A stretch of DNA of 64,000 bases from Prado023 sp963788325 (GCA_963788325.1 CAWBGJ010000015.1:1-64000); one strand, 5' to 3'. Positions 46,336 to 55,656 are shown, counted from the first letter of the stretch. Numbers and translations are program-made. Notes: a model not told the origin generated them from the letters alone.

Positions 46336-48237
46336 ATGTCGATGGGCATGGGTGGGGGAAGCCCGTGGCAGATGCGCCGGTCGTTTACCCAGGATCGCTC
46401 GGTGGCCCGGCAGCGGGTCAGCAGGCAGACCGTCACCCGGATCCTCGGATTCGCCACGCCCTACCGTCGCGAGATCATCTGGTTCCTGGCCACACTGGTG
46501 GTCGCCTCGCTGCTGGTTGTGGCCCAGCCGCTGCTGTTCCGGCGGATCATCGACCAGGGGATCACGCCCGGCAACTCCCAGGTGGTGACCACCTCGGCCA
46601 TCCTCGTCCTGGTCCTGGCCATTGGTGACGCAGCGATCGGCCTGCTCGGCCGGTGGTACTCGTCGCGGATCGGCGAGGGGCTCATCTTCGACCTGCGCTC
46701 GCAGGTCTTCGCCCACGTGCAGGCCCAGCCGTTGGCGTTCTTCACCCGCACCCAGACCGGTGCGCTGATCTCCCGGCTGAACTCCGACGTGATCGGCGCC
46801 CAGCAGGCGTTCACCTCCACGCTCGGCGGCGTGGTGGGCAACGTGATCAGCCTCGTCGTGGTGCTCATCGCGATGTTCGTGCTGTCGTGGCCGATCACGC
46901 TGATCAGCCTCATCCTCGTGCCGCTGTTCCTCCTGCCGGCGCGCTGGATGGGTCGGCGGCTGCAGGCCCAGACCCGCGAGCAGATGCAGCTCAACGCCGA
47001 CATGTCCACGATGATGACCGAGCGCTTCAACGTGTCCGGCGCGCTGCTGGTCAAGCTGTTCGGCCGGCCCACCGAGGAGTCGGCGGCCTTCGCGGGCAAG
47101 GCCGCGCGGGTCCGAGACATCGGGGTCCAGATCGCGATGAGCAACCGGTACTTCTTCACCGCCCTGACGCTGGTGGCGTCGGTGGCCACGGCGATCGCCT
47201 ACGGGGTCGGGGGCAACCTGGTGATCGACGGGACACTGACGATCGGCACACTGCTGGCGATCACTGCTCTGCTGGCCCGGTTGTACGGGCCGCTGACGGC
47301 GCTGAGCAATGTGCGGGTGGACGTGATGACGGCCCTGGTCTCCTTCGAGCGGGTGTTCGAGGTGCTGGACCTGCAGCCGCTGGTCGCCGAAGCACCTGAC
47401 GCCCGAGACATCCGGCCCGCGCCCACCTCGGTGTCCTTCGAGGACGTGCACTTCACCTACCCGGGCGCCGACGAGGTGTCGCTGGCCTCGCTGGAGTCGG
47501 TGGCGCGGCCGGACAGTCGCGGTCGGGGTGAGCCGGTGCTCAACGGGATCAGCTTCGAGGTCGGTCCCGGAGAGCTGGTGGCCCTCGTGGGGCCCTCAGG
47601 AGCAGGCAAGTCGACCATCACCGCGCTGGTCACGCGGCTCTACGACGTGTCCAGCGGTGCCGTGCGGGTCGGGGGGATCGACGTGCGTGAGGCGACCCTG
47701 GGCAGCCTGTCCGAGCGGGTCGGGGTCGTGACCCAGGACGCCCACATGTTCCACGACACCATCCGCGGCAACCTCGTGTTCGCCCGCCCCGGGGCCACCG
47801 ACGATCAGATCCTCGCGGCCTGCCACGATGCCCAGATCGGCGACCTGGTGGCTTCTTTGCCCGATGGGCTGGACACCGTGGTGGGGGAGCGCGGCTACCG
47901 GCTCTCGGGCGGGGAGAAGCAGCGGTTGGCGATCGCGCGGCTGCTGCTGCGCGCCCCGGAGGTGGTGGTCCTCGACGAGGCCACCGCGCACCTGGACTCC
48001 GAGAGCGAGGCCGCGGTGCAGCGCGCCCTGGCCACCGCGCTGAGCGGTCGGACCTCGCTGGTCGTAGCGCACCGCCTGTCCACGATCCGGGCAGCCGACC
48101 AGATCCTGGTCATCGACGGGGGTCAGGTCGTCCAGCGCGGTACGCACGCCGAGCTGTTGGCGATGGGTGGGCTGTACGCCGACCTCTCGCGCACCCAGTT
48201 CGGCATGCAGCCGGCCGACGCGCCGGCGCCCGCCTGA
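46336..48237 (+). CDS. ABC exporter (fused membrane and ATPase domains)
   Basis: The 633-residue half-transporter has an N-terminal type I exporter domain with six helices (about residues 35-340) and a C-terminal ATPase with Walker A GPSGAGKSTITALVTR, Q-loop, signature LSGGEKQRLAIARLLL, Walker B VVVLDEATAHLDSES and the H-loop in VVAHRLSTIRAAD. It is related to MsbA/MDR-type multidrug exporters and probably forms a homodimer. ATG 46336 (MSMGMGGG) follows AAGGG at 9 nt. A hairpin cluster lies just upstream. Substrate unknown: lipid, peptide or drug. Confidence 0.93.
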   Translation: MSMGMGGGSPWQMRRSFTQDRSVARQRVSRQTVTRILGFATPYRREIIWFLATLVVASLLVVAQPLLFRRIIDQGITPGNSQVVTTSAILVLVLAIGDAAIGLLGRWYSSRIGEGLIFDLRSQVFAHVQAQPLAFFTRTQTGALISRLNSDVIGAQQAFTSTLGGVVGNVISLVVVLIAMFVLSWPITLISLILVPLFLLPARWMGRRLQAQTREQMQLNADMSTMMTERFNVSGALLVKLFGRPTEESAAFAGKAARVRDIGVQIAMSNRYFFTALTLVASVATAIAYGVGGNLVIDGTLTIGTLLAITALLARLYGPLTALSNVRVDVMTALVSFERVFEVLDLQPLVAEAPDARDIRPAPTSVSFEDVHFTYPGADEVSLASLESVARPDSRGRGEPVLNGISFEVGPGELVALVGPSGAGKSTITALVTRLYDVSSGAVRVGGIDVREATLGSLSERVGVVTQDAHMFHDTIRGNLVFARPGATDDQILAACHDAQIGDLVASLPDGLDTVVGERGYRLSGGEKQRLAIARLLLRAPEVVVLDEATAHLDSESEAAVQRALATALSGRTSLVVAHRLSTIRAADQILVIDGGQVVQRGTHAELLAMGGLYADLSRTQFGMQPADAPAPA

Positions 48238-48598
48238 TCCGTGCGAACGCCACGCGGGCGGGGACGTTCCTATCCCAGGGCGACGCCTGCCCCGGCCCAG
48301 GGCGACCCGGGTGTCCCGGGCCGGCCCCTGAAACGCCGAGTTCTGGTCGATAGGTGGCCGGTGTGCGATGCCGAGGAGGTGGATCGCCGAGTTATGGTTG
48401 AACCCGAGGCCGGACCTCGAGGTCTTTCCACCACGCGGGGCGCGATCCGACACGGGACCCACCTGCGAGAGGGCTCTTTCAACCAGAACTCGGCCCTTCG
48501 TGGAGACCAGCCCGGCTGGAACTCGGCCGCACCCGCGGTGACACCCGGCCCCGCACTCCGGCCCTGGCTCGGCGGGTCGTTCGAGCCCGGTGCCGCGC
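48238..48598. other. gene-free region with a dispersed repeat
   Basis: This is a 361-nt gap between the ABC exporter gene and a convergent SDR gene. A 135-codon open frame here has no recognisable protein features and I do not accept it. The region contains four copies or part-copies of a GCCGAGTT-TGGT-GA element (listed separately). I see no RNA gene and no transposase remains. Confidence 0.7.
48335..48528. repeat. GCCGAGTTCTGGTTGA-type interspersed repeat, four copies
   Basis: Copies: GCCGAGTTCTGGTCGA (48335-48350) and GCCGAGTTATGGTTGA (48386-48401) on the plus strand, TCAACCAGAACTCGGC (48479-48494) as an inverted copy, and a partial inverted GAACTCGGCC (48519-48528). The two plus copies are 51 nt apart, each followed by purine-rich sequence. 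Direct and inverted copies could fold into alternative stems with long loops. The element looks like a small palindromic intergenic repeat family. Confidence 0.65.
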
Positions 48599-49378
48599 TC
48601 AGAGGGCGCGCAGGGCTCCGCCGTCCAGCGGGATCAGGCTGCCGTTGATGAACGAAGCCGCCGGGGAGAGCAGGAACGCTGCCAGGCGGCCGAACTCCTC
48701 CGTGGTTCCATAACGACCCAGCGGGATGGCTGCCTCGTTGCGGCGCCGTGCTGCTGCAGCGTTGCCCTGGCTGGCGTCCAGGGCAACCGTCCGGTCGGTG
48801 GCGATTCGGCCCGGCATGATGCCGTTGATCCGGATGCCCCGCGGACCCAACTCGTCGGCGAAGTCCTTGACCAGCATGCCCAGGCCGGGACGCAAGCCGT
48901 TGCTGGCGCTGAGCCCGGGGATCGGGGACTTGGCTGAGGTGGACAGCACGGCCAGCAGCGCGGGGCCGGTACCGGACGGCGCCGTCGGCTCGACCGTGGC
49001 AGCGGCACACACCGCGCGGATCATCCGCACAGCACCGAGGAACACCGACTCGAAGCCCACTCGCCACTGGTCATCGGTCAGCGACGACGGGGTGCCGGTG
49101 GGCGGGCCGCCCACGCTGATCAGCGCGCCGTCGAGACGCCCGAAGCGCGCGATCGTCCCAGCGACCAGCCGCTCGGGGACCGAGGGATCGGCCAGGTCAG
49201 CGGCGATCCCGATGGCCGACCCGCCCAGCTCAGCCACGGCGGGATCGAGGGTGCGCTGCGTGCGCGCGACAACCACCACGTTGGCTCCCTCGGCGGCCAG
49301 CGCCTGCGCACCGGCGAGCCCGAGACCGCGAGAGCCGCCGGTGACGAGGAAGGTCCGGCCCGCAAGTTCGAGATCCAT
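48599..49378 (-). CDS. short-chain dehydrogenase/reductase, atypical active site
   Basis: The 259-residue Rossmann-fold protein has the NAD(P) site GRTFLVTGGSRGLGLAGAQAL (TGGSRGLG), VVVVARTQ, a SVGGPPTG segment in place of NNAG, LLAVLSTSAKSPIPGL (the serine position) and the C-terminal PLGRYGTTEEFGRLAAFLLSPAASFINGSLIPLDGG. The usual catalytic YxxxK is replaced by SASNG (in GLSASNGLRPGLGMLVKD), so the proton relay of classical SDRs seems absent. This replacement is shared by a known divergent subgroup. Reaction is unknown. It converges on the repeat region, and the sucrase/ferredoxin-like gene lies upstream. Confidence 0.85.
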   Translation of the reverse strand: MDLELAGRTFLVTGGSRGLGLAGAQALAAEGANVVVVARTQRTLDPAVAELGGSAIGIAADLADPSVPERLVAGTIARFGRLDGALISVGGPPTGTPSSLTDDQWRVGFESVFLGAVRMIRAVCAAATVEPTAPSGTGPALLAVLSTSAKSPIPGLSASNGLRPGLGMLVKDFADELGPRGIRINGIMPGRIATDRTVALDASQGNAAAARRRNEAAIPLGRYGTTEEFGRLAAFLLSPAASFINGSLIPLDGGALRAL

Positions 49379-49417
49379 GCGCGCATTGTGCACCAGCACC
49401 GCGGCACGCTGGGGACC

Positions 49418-50305
49418 TCAGGCCGGTTCGGGCGGACCGAACGGTGCCCAGCGAGACATGGGAGCGACCTCCCGTCCGCACGAGGCCATGACGTCGAACT
49501 CCCGGCGCACGAGCGACACACGCACCGTCGTCGTGGTCGGGCCGCGGTCGGGGCCGTCCACTGCACCCGAGCCACCGGGCACCGACACCAGCGCCGTGAT
49601 CCGGTCGGGATCCGCACCGGGCACCATGCGCACCGGCAGCGCCGCGGGCACCGTCAGGCCCAGTGCGGCGCGCACATGCGCGTCGGCCACCTGCGCGGCC
49701 TCCGCAAGGCGGCTGAAGCCGCGCAGTCCCTGCACGGGCAGCTCTCCGCGTACTGCGCCGGCCAGGATCCCGACAGCGCTCGGCTCGTCCAGCCGTCCGT
49801 AGAGGGCGCCGTGGGGGAGCAGCAGTGCGGTCGGGGCGAAGCGATGGCCTCCGAGGTGGGTGCCGGTCAGTACCCGCCCGCCGAGTGGGGCGCGCCAGAG
49901 TTGTGCGGCCAGCCGCCCGCCGGAATGCCCACAACACCGGTCGCGGCGGCCGTTGGCGCAGACCACGAGCAGCGGCTCGGGATCGGCCTGGCCCCAGTTC
50001 CGGTGCGAGCCGGCCGCAAGGTCCGCCAGCGACCACTTCGCGACGACCCAGGGGTCTGCGACCACGCCCACGCGCAGGGTCGGGTCGACACCGACGTGGG
50101 CCACCCACACCCGGGTCCCGGCCGTACCGCCCTGGTCCGGTTCAGCTCGCGGCCCACGCACCATGAGGACGCGTACCCCGGCATGCGAGCGGGCCAGGGG
50201 TGCGTCCCCCCAGCCGTCGGGATGCTCCACGAGGACCCACACGTGCGCGCGGGGCGCCGAGCCGGCCATCGGCTCGGCTTCGCACGCAGCGCTGCATCGC
50301 GTCAT
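49418..50305 (-). CDS. sucrase/ferredoxin-like family protein
   Basis: The 295-residue protein matches the Suc_Fer-like (thioredoxin-like ferredoxin) family: VVCANGRRDRCCGHSGGRLA holds the conserved cysteines, followed by GTHLGGHRFAPTALLLPHG. N-terminal residues include APRAHVWVLVEHPDGWGD. The fold is a 2Fe-2S thioredoxin-like type in several relatives. Biochemical role is unknown. ATG 50305 overlaps the stop of the parC gene by ATGA geometry on the minus strand, so the two are co-transcribed. It is separated from the SDR gene by 39 nt. Confidence 0.82.
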   Translation of the reverse strand: MTRCSAACEAEPMAGSAPRAHVWVLVEHPDGWGDAPLARSHAGVRVLMVRGPRAEPDQGGTAGTRVWVAHVGVDPTLRVGVVADPWVVAKWSLADLAAGSHRNWGQADPEPLLVVCANGRRDRCCGHSGGRLAAQLWRAPLGGRVLTGTHLGGHRFAPTALLLPHGALYGRLDEPSAVGILAGAVRGELPVQGLRGFSRLAEAAQVADAHVRAALGLTVPAALPVRMVPGADPDRITALVSVPGGSGAVDGPDRGPTTTTVRVSLVRREFDVMASCGREVAPMSRWAPFGPPEPA

Positions 50306-52794
50306 ACGCAGGCGGCCACCGCCGCGGGCGCGCTGGCGCAGGGTGCTCCCGAGCCGTCGCGGCGCAGGTCCGGCTCGGGCAGGTCGATCGGCTCCCCGCT
50401 GGCCGAGGCAGCCAGTGCTGGCCAGGTCGTGATCCAGGCGCGGCTGAGCGCGTCCTCACCCTTGAGGAACCGGTGCGCCCGTACCCCACCGGTGGCCCGA
50501 CCCTTGCCGGGGAACACCTCGGCGAGGGTGACCTTCAGCGATCCGCCCGCATCGAGCAGGGCCGCGGAGTCCGAGGCGAGACTGATGACGACGCCGGTCT
50601 GGCCCACCTCCCAGATGCCGAAGGCGACCACGCGGGCACCGGCCGCGAGCTTGATCCCGGCCATCCCGCCAGCAGTTCGGCCTTGCGGTCGTACCGAGGC
50701 CGACGGGAAGCGCAGCAGCTGCGCATCGCTGCTCAGCAGCACCAGTTCATCCTCGTCAGCCACAGGACGCGCGCCCAGCACCCGGTCCCCGTCGGCCAGG
50801 CGGATGACCTCCCAGCTGTCCCGGTTGGGAGGAGGTTCGCTGGCCACCCGCTTGATGATGCCCCGCTCGGTGGCCACCGCCAGGGTGGGCGCGTCGGCCA
50901 GCAGGCTGGTCAGGCCCACCACGGCTTCACCGGGCTCAAGGGTCACGAATGCGCCGAGGGGCACACCTCCGGCGAGGCTCGCCGCGGCGGCAGTCCCGGG
51001 CAGTGCTGGGAGGTCCAGCACATGTGCCCGGACGACCCGGCCCGCCGAGGTCACCACGCCGACGTACCCGCGGACCGTGGCTGCGGCCCGGGCCACCACC
51101 ACATCGTGCGTGCCGCGCGGCAGGTTCGGCGCGTCTTGGGTGCCGGGAGCGCCGGGGGCACCTGCCGGACTCGCCGCGGACCCTTCCACCTCGACCGGCA
51201 CCCGGCGCGCCATCAGCCCCGTGCTGCTCAGCAGCACCTCACAGGGATCGTCGGCCACCTCGAGGGGCGCAGCGGCCTCCGCGGCCCGGCGGACGGGCAC
51301 CGGGCCCTCGAGGAGCACGGTGCGCCGGGGGGTGGCGTGCGCATCCGCCACAGCGGCGAGCTCGGTGGACACCAACCTGCGCAGCGCCGCGTCGTCGGTG
51401 AGCAGCTGTTCCAACTCGGCGATCGTGCGGGCCAGCTCGTCACGCTCGGTCTCCAACTCGATCCGGCTGAACTTGGTCAGCCGGCGCAGGGGCATCTCGA
51501 GGATGTAGTTGGCCTGCACCTCGGAGAGGTCGAACACGCTCATCAGCCGGGCGCGGGCCGCTGCGGTGTCGTCGCTGGAGCGGATCACTGCGATCACCTC
51601 GTCGATGTCCAGGATCGCGATCAGTAGGCCCTCGACGAGGTGCAGCCGATCGGCCGCCTTGCGTCGACGGAAGTCACTGCGCCGGCGCACCACCTCGAGG
51701 CGGTGGGCGAGGTAGACCTCGAGCAGCGCCCGCAGGCCCAGGGTCTGTGGCTGGCCCTGCACCAGGGTCACGTTGTTGATCCCGAACGACTCCTCGAGCG
51801 GGGTCAGCCGATAGAGCTGGTCCAGGACCGCGTCGGGCACGAAGCCGCTCTTGAGTTCGATGACCAGGTGCAGGCCCTTCTCGCCGTCGGTCAGGTCGAT
51901 GACGTCGGCGATCCCCGCGATCTTCTTCGCATTGTGCAGTTCGCGGATCTTCTCGATGACCTTCTCCGGGCCGACGTTCCACGGCAGCTCGGTGATGACC
52001 AGTCCCGCGCGCCGTGGGGTGATTTGCTCGACCCGGGCCGTCGCCCGCATCCGGAAGGTGCCCCGGCCGGTCAGGTAGGCATCCCGGACCCCGTCCAGGC
52101 CGACGATCCGACCACCGGTCGGCAGGTCCGGACCGGGCACGAAGCGCATGAGCTCATCGGTGTCGGCCGTGGGGTGGGCCAGCAGGTGCCGGGCGGCGGC
52201 GATCACCTCGCCCAGGTTGTGCGGGGCCATGTTGGTGGCCATCCCGACCGCGATCCCCGACGCGCCGTTGACCAGCAGGTTCGGGTAGGCGGCCGGCAGC
52301 ACGACCGGCTCGAGCTCGCGACCGTCGTAGTTCGGCGCGAAGTCCACGACCTCCTCGTCGATGCCGGCGACCAGCGGCATCGCGGCTGGGTCCATCCGGC
52401 ACTCGGTGTAGCGGTAGGCCGCGGGCCCGTCATCCAGGGAGCCGAAGTTGCCGTGCCCGTCGACCAGCGGCAGGCGCAGGGAGAACGACTGGGCCATCCG
52501 GACCAGCGCGTCGTAGATCGCCGCGTCACCGTGCGGATGCAGCTTGCCCATGACCTCGCCCACCACACGCGCGCTCTTGACGTGGCCTCGGTCGGGCCGC
52601 AGGCCCATCTCGTTCATCGTGTAGAGGATCCGGCGCTGGACGGGCTTGAGGCCGTCGCGGGCATCGGGCAGGGCCCGGGAGTAGATCACCGAGTAGGCGT
52701 ACTCAAGGAACGATCCCTGCATCTCAGTCGTGACATCGATGTCAACGATCTGGTCGACGACGGGCTCGCGGGGTGGCGGGGTACGGCGGGCCAT
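50302..52794 (-). CDS. parC: DNA topoisomerase IV subunit A (ParC-type)
   Basis: The 830-residue type II topoisomerase A subunit has the breakage-reunion domain (SFLEYAYSVIYSRALPDARD, KLHPHGDAAIYDALVRMAQ, catalytic Tyr129 in AAYRYTECRM, GIAVGMATNMAPHNLGEV) and a coiled-coil plus C-terminal beta-propeller. The C-terminal box expected in gyrase A (QRRGGKG) reads QGRTAGG, and the whole is closer to the second actinobacterial paralogue, ParC, which decatenates chromosomes. ATG 52794 begins MARRTPPPREPVVDQI. It is divergent from the GNAT/acyl-CoA synthetase gene (93 nt). The ATPase subunit (parE) is not in this window. Confidence 0.9.
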   Translation of the reverse strand: MARRTPPPREPVVDQIVDIDVTTEMQGSFLEYAYSVIYSRALPDARDGLKPVQRRILYTMNEMGLRPDRGHVKSARVVGEVMGKLHPHGDAAIYDALVRMAQSFSLRLPLVDGHGNFGSLDDGPAAYRYTECRMDPAAMPLVAGIDEEVVDFAPNYDGRELEPVVLPAAYPNLLVNGASGIAVGMATNMAPHNLGEVIAAARHLLAHPTADTDELMRFVPGPDLPTGGRIVGLDGVRDAYLTGRGTFRMRATARVEQITPRRAGLVITELPWNVGPEKVIEKIRELHNAKKIAGIADVIDLTDGEKGLHLVIELKSGFVPDAVLDQLYRLTPLEESFGINNVTLVQGQPQTLGLRALLEVYLAHRLEVVRRRSDFRRRKAADRLHLVEGLLIAILDIDEVIAVIRSSDDTAAARARLMSVFDLSEVQANYILEMPLRRLTKFSRIELETERDELARTIAELEQLLTDDAALRRLVSTELAAVADAHATPRRTVLLEGPVPVRRAAEAAAPLEVADDPCEVLLSSTGLMARRVPVEVEGSAASPAGAPGAPGTQDAPNLPRGTHDVVVARAAATVRGYVGVVTSAGRVVRAHVLDLPALPGTAAAASLAGGVPLGAFVTLEPGEAVVGLTSLLADAPTLAVATERGIIKRVASEPPPNRDSWEVIRLADGDRVLGARPVADEDELVLLSSDAQLLRFPSASVRPQGRTAGGMAGIKLAAGARVVAFGIWEVGQTGVVISLASDSAALLDAGGSLKVTLAEVFPGKGRATGGVRAHRFLKGEDALSRAWITTWPALAASASGEPIDLPEPDLRRDGSGAPCASAPAAVAACV

Positions 52795-52874
52795 GGTGCT
52801 CCTCAGTGCGCGGCAGGCTCACATTGTCACCGACGGCGGGCCCGATCGGGTCGACCGACGTGCCGGGCGGCACC

Positions 52875-52890
52875 TAGGCTGTCCGACGTG
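52875..52890 (+). promoter_or_regulatory. leaderless promoter -10 of the GNAT/acyl-CoA synthetase gene
   Basis: TAGGCT (52875-52880), then 7 nt, then GTG 52888, which also fixes the start of a frame that stays open far upstream. Confidence 0.6.
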
Positions 52891-55635
52891 GCACCTGAGT
52901 ACCCGGCCCATTGGGAGGCCGATGTCGTGCTCCGGGACGGTCGTACCTGCCACCTGCGCCCGATCCGCCCTGACGACGCCAAGCGCCTGGCCACCTTCCA
53001 CTCCCGGCTGTCGGCCGAGACCATCTACTTCCGCTTCTTCGCCCCCTACCCCGAGCTCTCCGAGCGCGACGTCACGCGCTTCACGACGGTCGACCACAAG
53101 GACCGCGCGGCGCTGGTGGCCACCGAGGGTGGGGAGCTGATCGCCGTCGCCCGGTACGACCGGATCAACTCCCGCGACGCTGAGGTGGCGTTCGTGGTGC
53201 GTGATGATCACCAGAGCCGGGGGCTCGGCGCGGTGATGCTCGAGCACCTCGCCGCGGCGGCCTGGGAGGTGGGCCTGCGCCGGTTCGTGGCCGAGGTGCT
53301 GCCGAACAACCGCAAGATGATGGCCACCTTCCGGGAGGCCGGGTATGTGGTCAGCCAGCGGATGGAGGATGGGGTCTTCCACCTGACCTTCGACCTCGAG
53401 CCGACGGACAAGGTGCTGAGCGTGCGCGCCGCCCGCGAGCAGCGCAGCGAGGCCAGCTCCGTCGAGCGCCTGCTCAACCCGGTGGGGGTCGCGGTCATCG
53501 GAGCCTCGCGGACCCCCGGGCGCGTGGGCCACGAACTGCTGCGCCACCTGCGCGACTACGGCTCGCACGGCCCGCTGTACGCGATCCACCCCGAGGCGGA
53601 GTCGATCCTTCGGGTGCCTGCCTACCGGAGTATCAGGGACATCCCGCAACCGGTGGATCTCGCGGTGGTCGCCGTCCCCGCGGACTCGGTCCTCGAGGTC
53701 GTCGACGAGTGTGCCGCCGCCGGCGTCGGCGGTCTGGTCGTGGTCTCCGCAGGATTCGCCGACACGGCGACCGACGAGGGCCGTGCCCGCCAGCGCAGGC
53801 TGGTGCGGACGGCCAGGGAGTCGGGGATGCGCGTCGTGGGCCCCAACTGCCTGGGAGTCATCAACACCGACCCGCGGATCAGCCTCAATGCGAGCCTCTC
53901 GCCGATGGTGCCCGGTCGGGGGCGCGTGGGCCTGTTCTGCCAGTCCGGTGCGCTCGGTGTGACCGTCCTGGAGACGGTGGCCCGCCGCGGGCTGGGCCTG
54001 AGCAGCTTCATCTCCGCAGGCAATCGCGCCGACGTGTCGGCCAACGACCTGCTGCAGTACTGGGAGTCCGATGTGTCGACCAGCCTGATCCTGCTCTACC
54101 TGGAGAGCATCGGCAATCCGCGCAAGTTCACCCGGATCAGCCGGCGCCTGAGCCGCACCAAGCCGGTCGTCGCGGTGCGCAGTGGCCGGTACAGCCAGAC
54201 ACTGCCGCTGGGGCATCAGGTTCGCCGTTCGACGCTGCCCACGGGGGCCGTGGACGCGATCTTCGAGCAGAGCGGCGTGATCCAGACGTCGTCATTGGCC
54301 GAGCTGTTCGACGTGGGTGCGGTCTTGGCCTACCAGCCCCTGCCGCGCGGGGACCGGGTGGCGGTCCTGGGCACGTCCCCGGCGCTGGAGATCCTGGCTG
54401 CCGACGCGGTGGAGTCGGTCCGGATGACCGTGGCCTACGGTCAGCCGAGCCTGGCCCAGTCGGCCAGTGCACAGGAGATCGGTGCCGCGCTGCGCGGGGC
54501 GACCGAGCACGCCGGCTGCGACAGCGTCGTCTTCGTGCACATCCCGAGCGTGGGCGCGGACCAGACCGAGGTCCACCAGGCGATCACCGAGGCGAGCGTC
54601 GACTCCACCAAGCCGGTGATCGCCGTGATGCCGGCCGCAGACGGGACCGGCCTGATCCCTGCGGGGATGGGCCTGCTGCCGGTCCGGGGCGGCGACCGGC
54701 GCCCCGAGCACGGATCGGTACCCACGTTCTCCAACGTCGAGGATGCCGTGCATGCGCTGGCCCTCGTGCGCGGGTACGCGCGCTGGCGCGACGCGGAGCA
54801 GGTCGACGTCCCGGCATTCGCCGACGTCAACCCCGAGCGGGCCCTGGAGCTGATCACCGGCTGGCTCGACGACGCGACCGCCGACGCGACCGTGACGATG
54901 GCCCAACTGGAGTCGGAGTACCCGCAGACGCCGGACATCTCGGTCCCGGGGGTGGATCTCTCCGATGACCAGGTGTCCGAGCTGCTGGCCTGCTATGGCA
55001 TCCGGGTGTGGCCATGGCGGCCGGTGCGCTCCGAGGACGAGGCGGTATCCGCCGCCGAGGAGCTCGGCTACCCGGTCGTGCTCAAGACCACGGCACCGTG
55101 GCTGGTGCACCGTGCGGACCTCGGCGGTGTCCGATTGAACCTCGAGTCCGAGCGGGCGGTCCGCGCTGCCTACCTGTCCATGGTGGCGCAGCTCGACGAG
55201 ATGGCCGCCCAGCGGATCGTGGTCCAGGCGATGGCCAATCCCGGGGTGCCCACCCTCGTGGGGGCCGTCGATGACCCGCTGTTCGGACCGGTGGTCCGGT
55301 TCGGGGTCGGGGGAGTGGCCTCGGAGCTGCTCGGTGACCATGCCTACCGGATCCCGCCGGTGAGCATGGCCGAGGCCCGGCGGCTGGTGGCCGCACCCAA
55401 GGCGGCCCCACTGCTGCGGGGCTACCGCGGCGCCGACCCGGTGGACATCGAGTCGCTGAGCGAGATCATCGCCCGGGTCGGGCTGCTGGTCGACGAGATG
55501 CCCGCGCTGGCCTCCCTGGACCTCAACCCGATCGTCGTCTCCGGAACCGGGGCGGCCGTGCTGGGGGCCTCCGGCCGGATCCGGATGCACTCCTCGCGCG
55601 TGGACGTGGGTGTCCGGCGGCTGCTCGATGCCTGA
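52888..55635 (+). CDS. fused GNAT N-acetyltransferase and NDP-forming acyl-CoA synthetase-like protein
   Basis: The 915-residue protein has an N-terminal GNAT domain (about residues 5-180) with the acetyl-CoA loop DDHQSRGLGAVMLEHLAAAA and EVLPNNRKMMATFREAGYVV. A CoA-binding domain (GVAVIGASRTPGRVGHELLR, from about 200), a succinyl-CoA-ligase-like flavodoxin domain (NCLGVINTDPRISLNASLSP; CQSGALGVTVLE) and a C-terminal ATP-grasp (YPVVLKTTAPWLVHRADLGG, GVGGVASELL, LDLNPIVV) follow. Proteins of this kind (Pat) acetylate acetyl-CoA synthetase and other lysines in bacteria. In enterobacterial Pat the GNAT domain is C-terminal, here it is N-terminal. Ligase activity is possible but uncertain. Confidence 0.9.
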   Translation: MAPEYPAHWEADVVLRDGRTCHLRPIRPDDAKRLATFHSRLSAETIYFRFFAPYPELSERDVTRFTTVDHKDRAALVATEGGELIAVARYDRINSRDAEVAFVVRDDHQSRGLGAVMLEHLAAAAWEVGLRRFVAEVLPNNRKMMATFREAGYVVSQRMEDGVFHLTFDLEPTDKVLSVRAAREQRSEASSVERLLNPVGVAVIGASRTPGRVGHELLRHLRDYGSHGPLYAIHPEAESILRVPAYRSIRDIPQPVDLAVVAVPADSVLEVVDECAAAGVGGLVVVSAGFADTATDEGRARQRRLVRTARESGMRVVGPNCLGVINTDPRISLNASLSPMVPGRGRVGLFCQSGALGVTVLETVARRGLGLSSFISAGNRADVSANDLLQYWESDVSTSLILLYLESIGNPRKFTRISRRLSRTKPVVAVRSGRYSQTLPLGHQVRRSTLPTGAVDAIFEQSGVIQTSSLAELFDVGAVLAYQPLPRGDRVAVLGTSPALEILAADAVESVRMTVAYGQPSLAQSASAQEIGAALRGATEHAGCDSVVFVHIPSVGADQTEVHQAITEASVDSTKPVIAVMPAADGTGLIPAGMGLLPVRGGDRRPEHGSVPTFSNVEDAVHALALVRGYARWRDAEQVDVPAFADVNPERALELITGWLDDATADATVTMAQLESEYPQTPDISVPGVDLSDDQVSELLACYGIRVWPWRPVRSEDEAVSAAEELGYPVVLKTTAPWLVHRADLGGVRLNLESERAVRAAYLSMVAQLDEMAAQRIVVQAMANPGVPTLVGAVDDPLFGPVVRFGVGGVASELLGDHAYRIPPVSMAEARRLVAAPKAAPLLRGYRGADPVDIESLSEIIARVGLLVDEMPALASLDLNPIVVSGTGAAVLGASGRIRMHSSRVDVGVRRLLDA

Positions 55636-55656
55636 GCGGCGTGGGAGGATTCCCCG

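Noticed and set aside
48241..48648. 135-codon plus-strand open frame in the gap after the ABC exporter
   Set aside because: Pro/Arg-rich, no start context, runs into the convergent SDR gene, and contains intergenic repeats.
50302..52794. Gyrase subunit A (gyrA)
   Set aside because: The C-terminal GyrA box is degenerate (QGRTAGG), and there is no gyrB beside it. ParC is the better fit.
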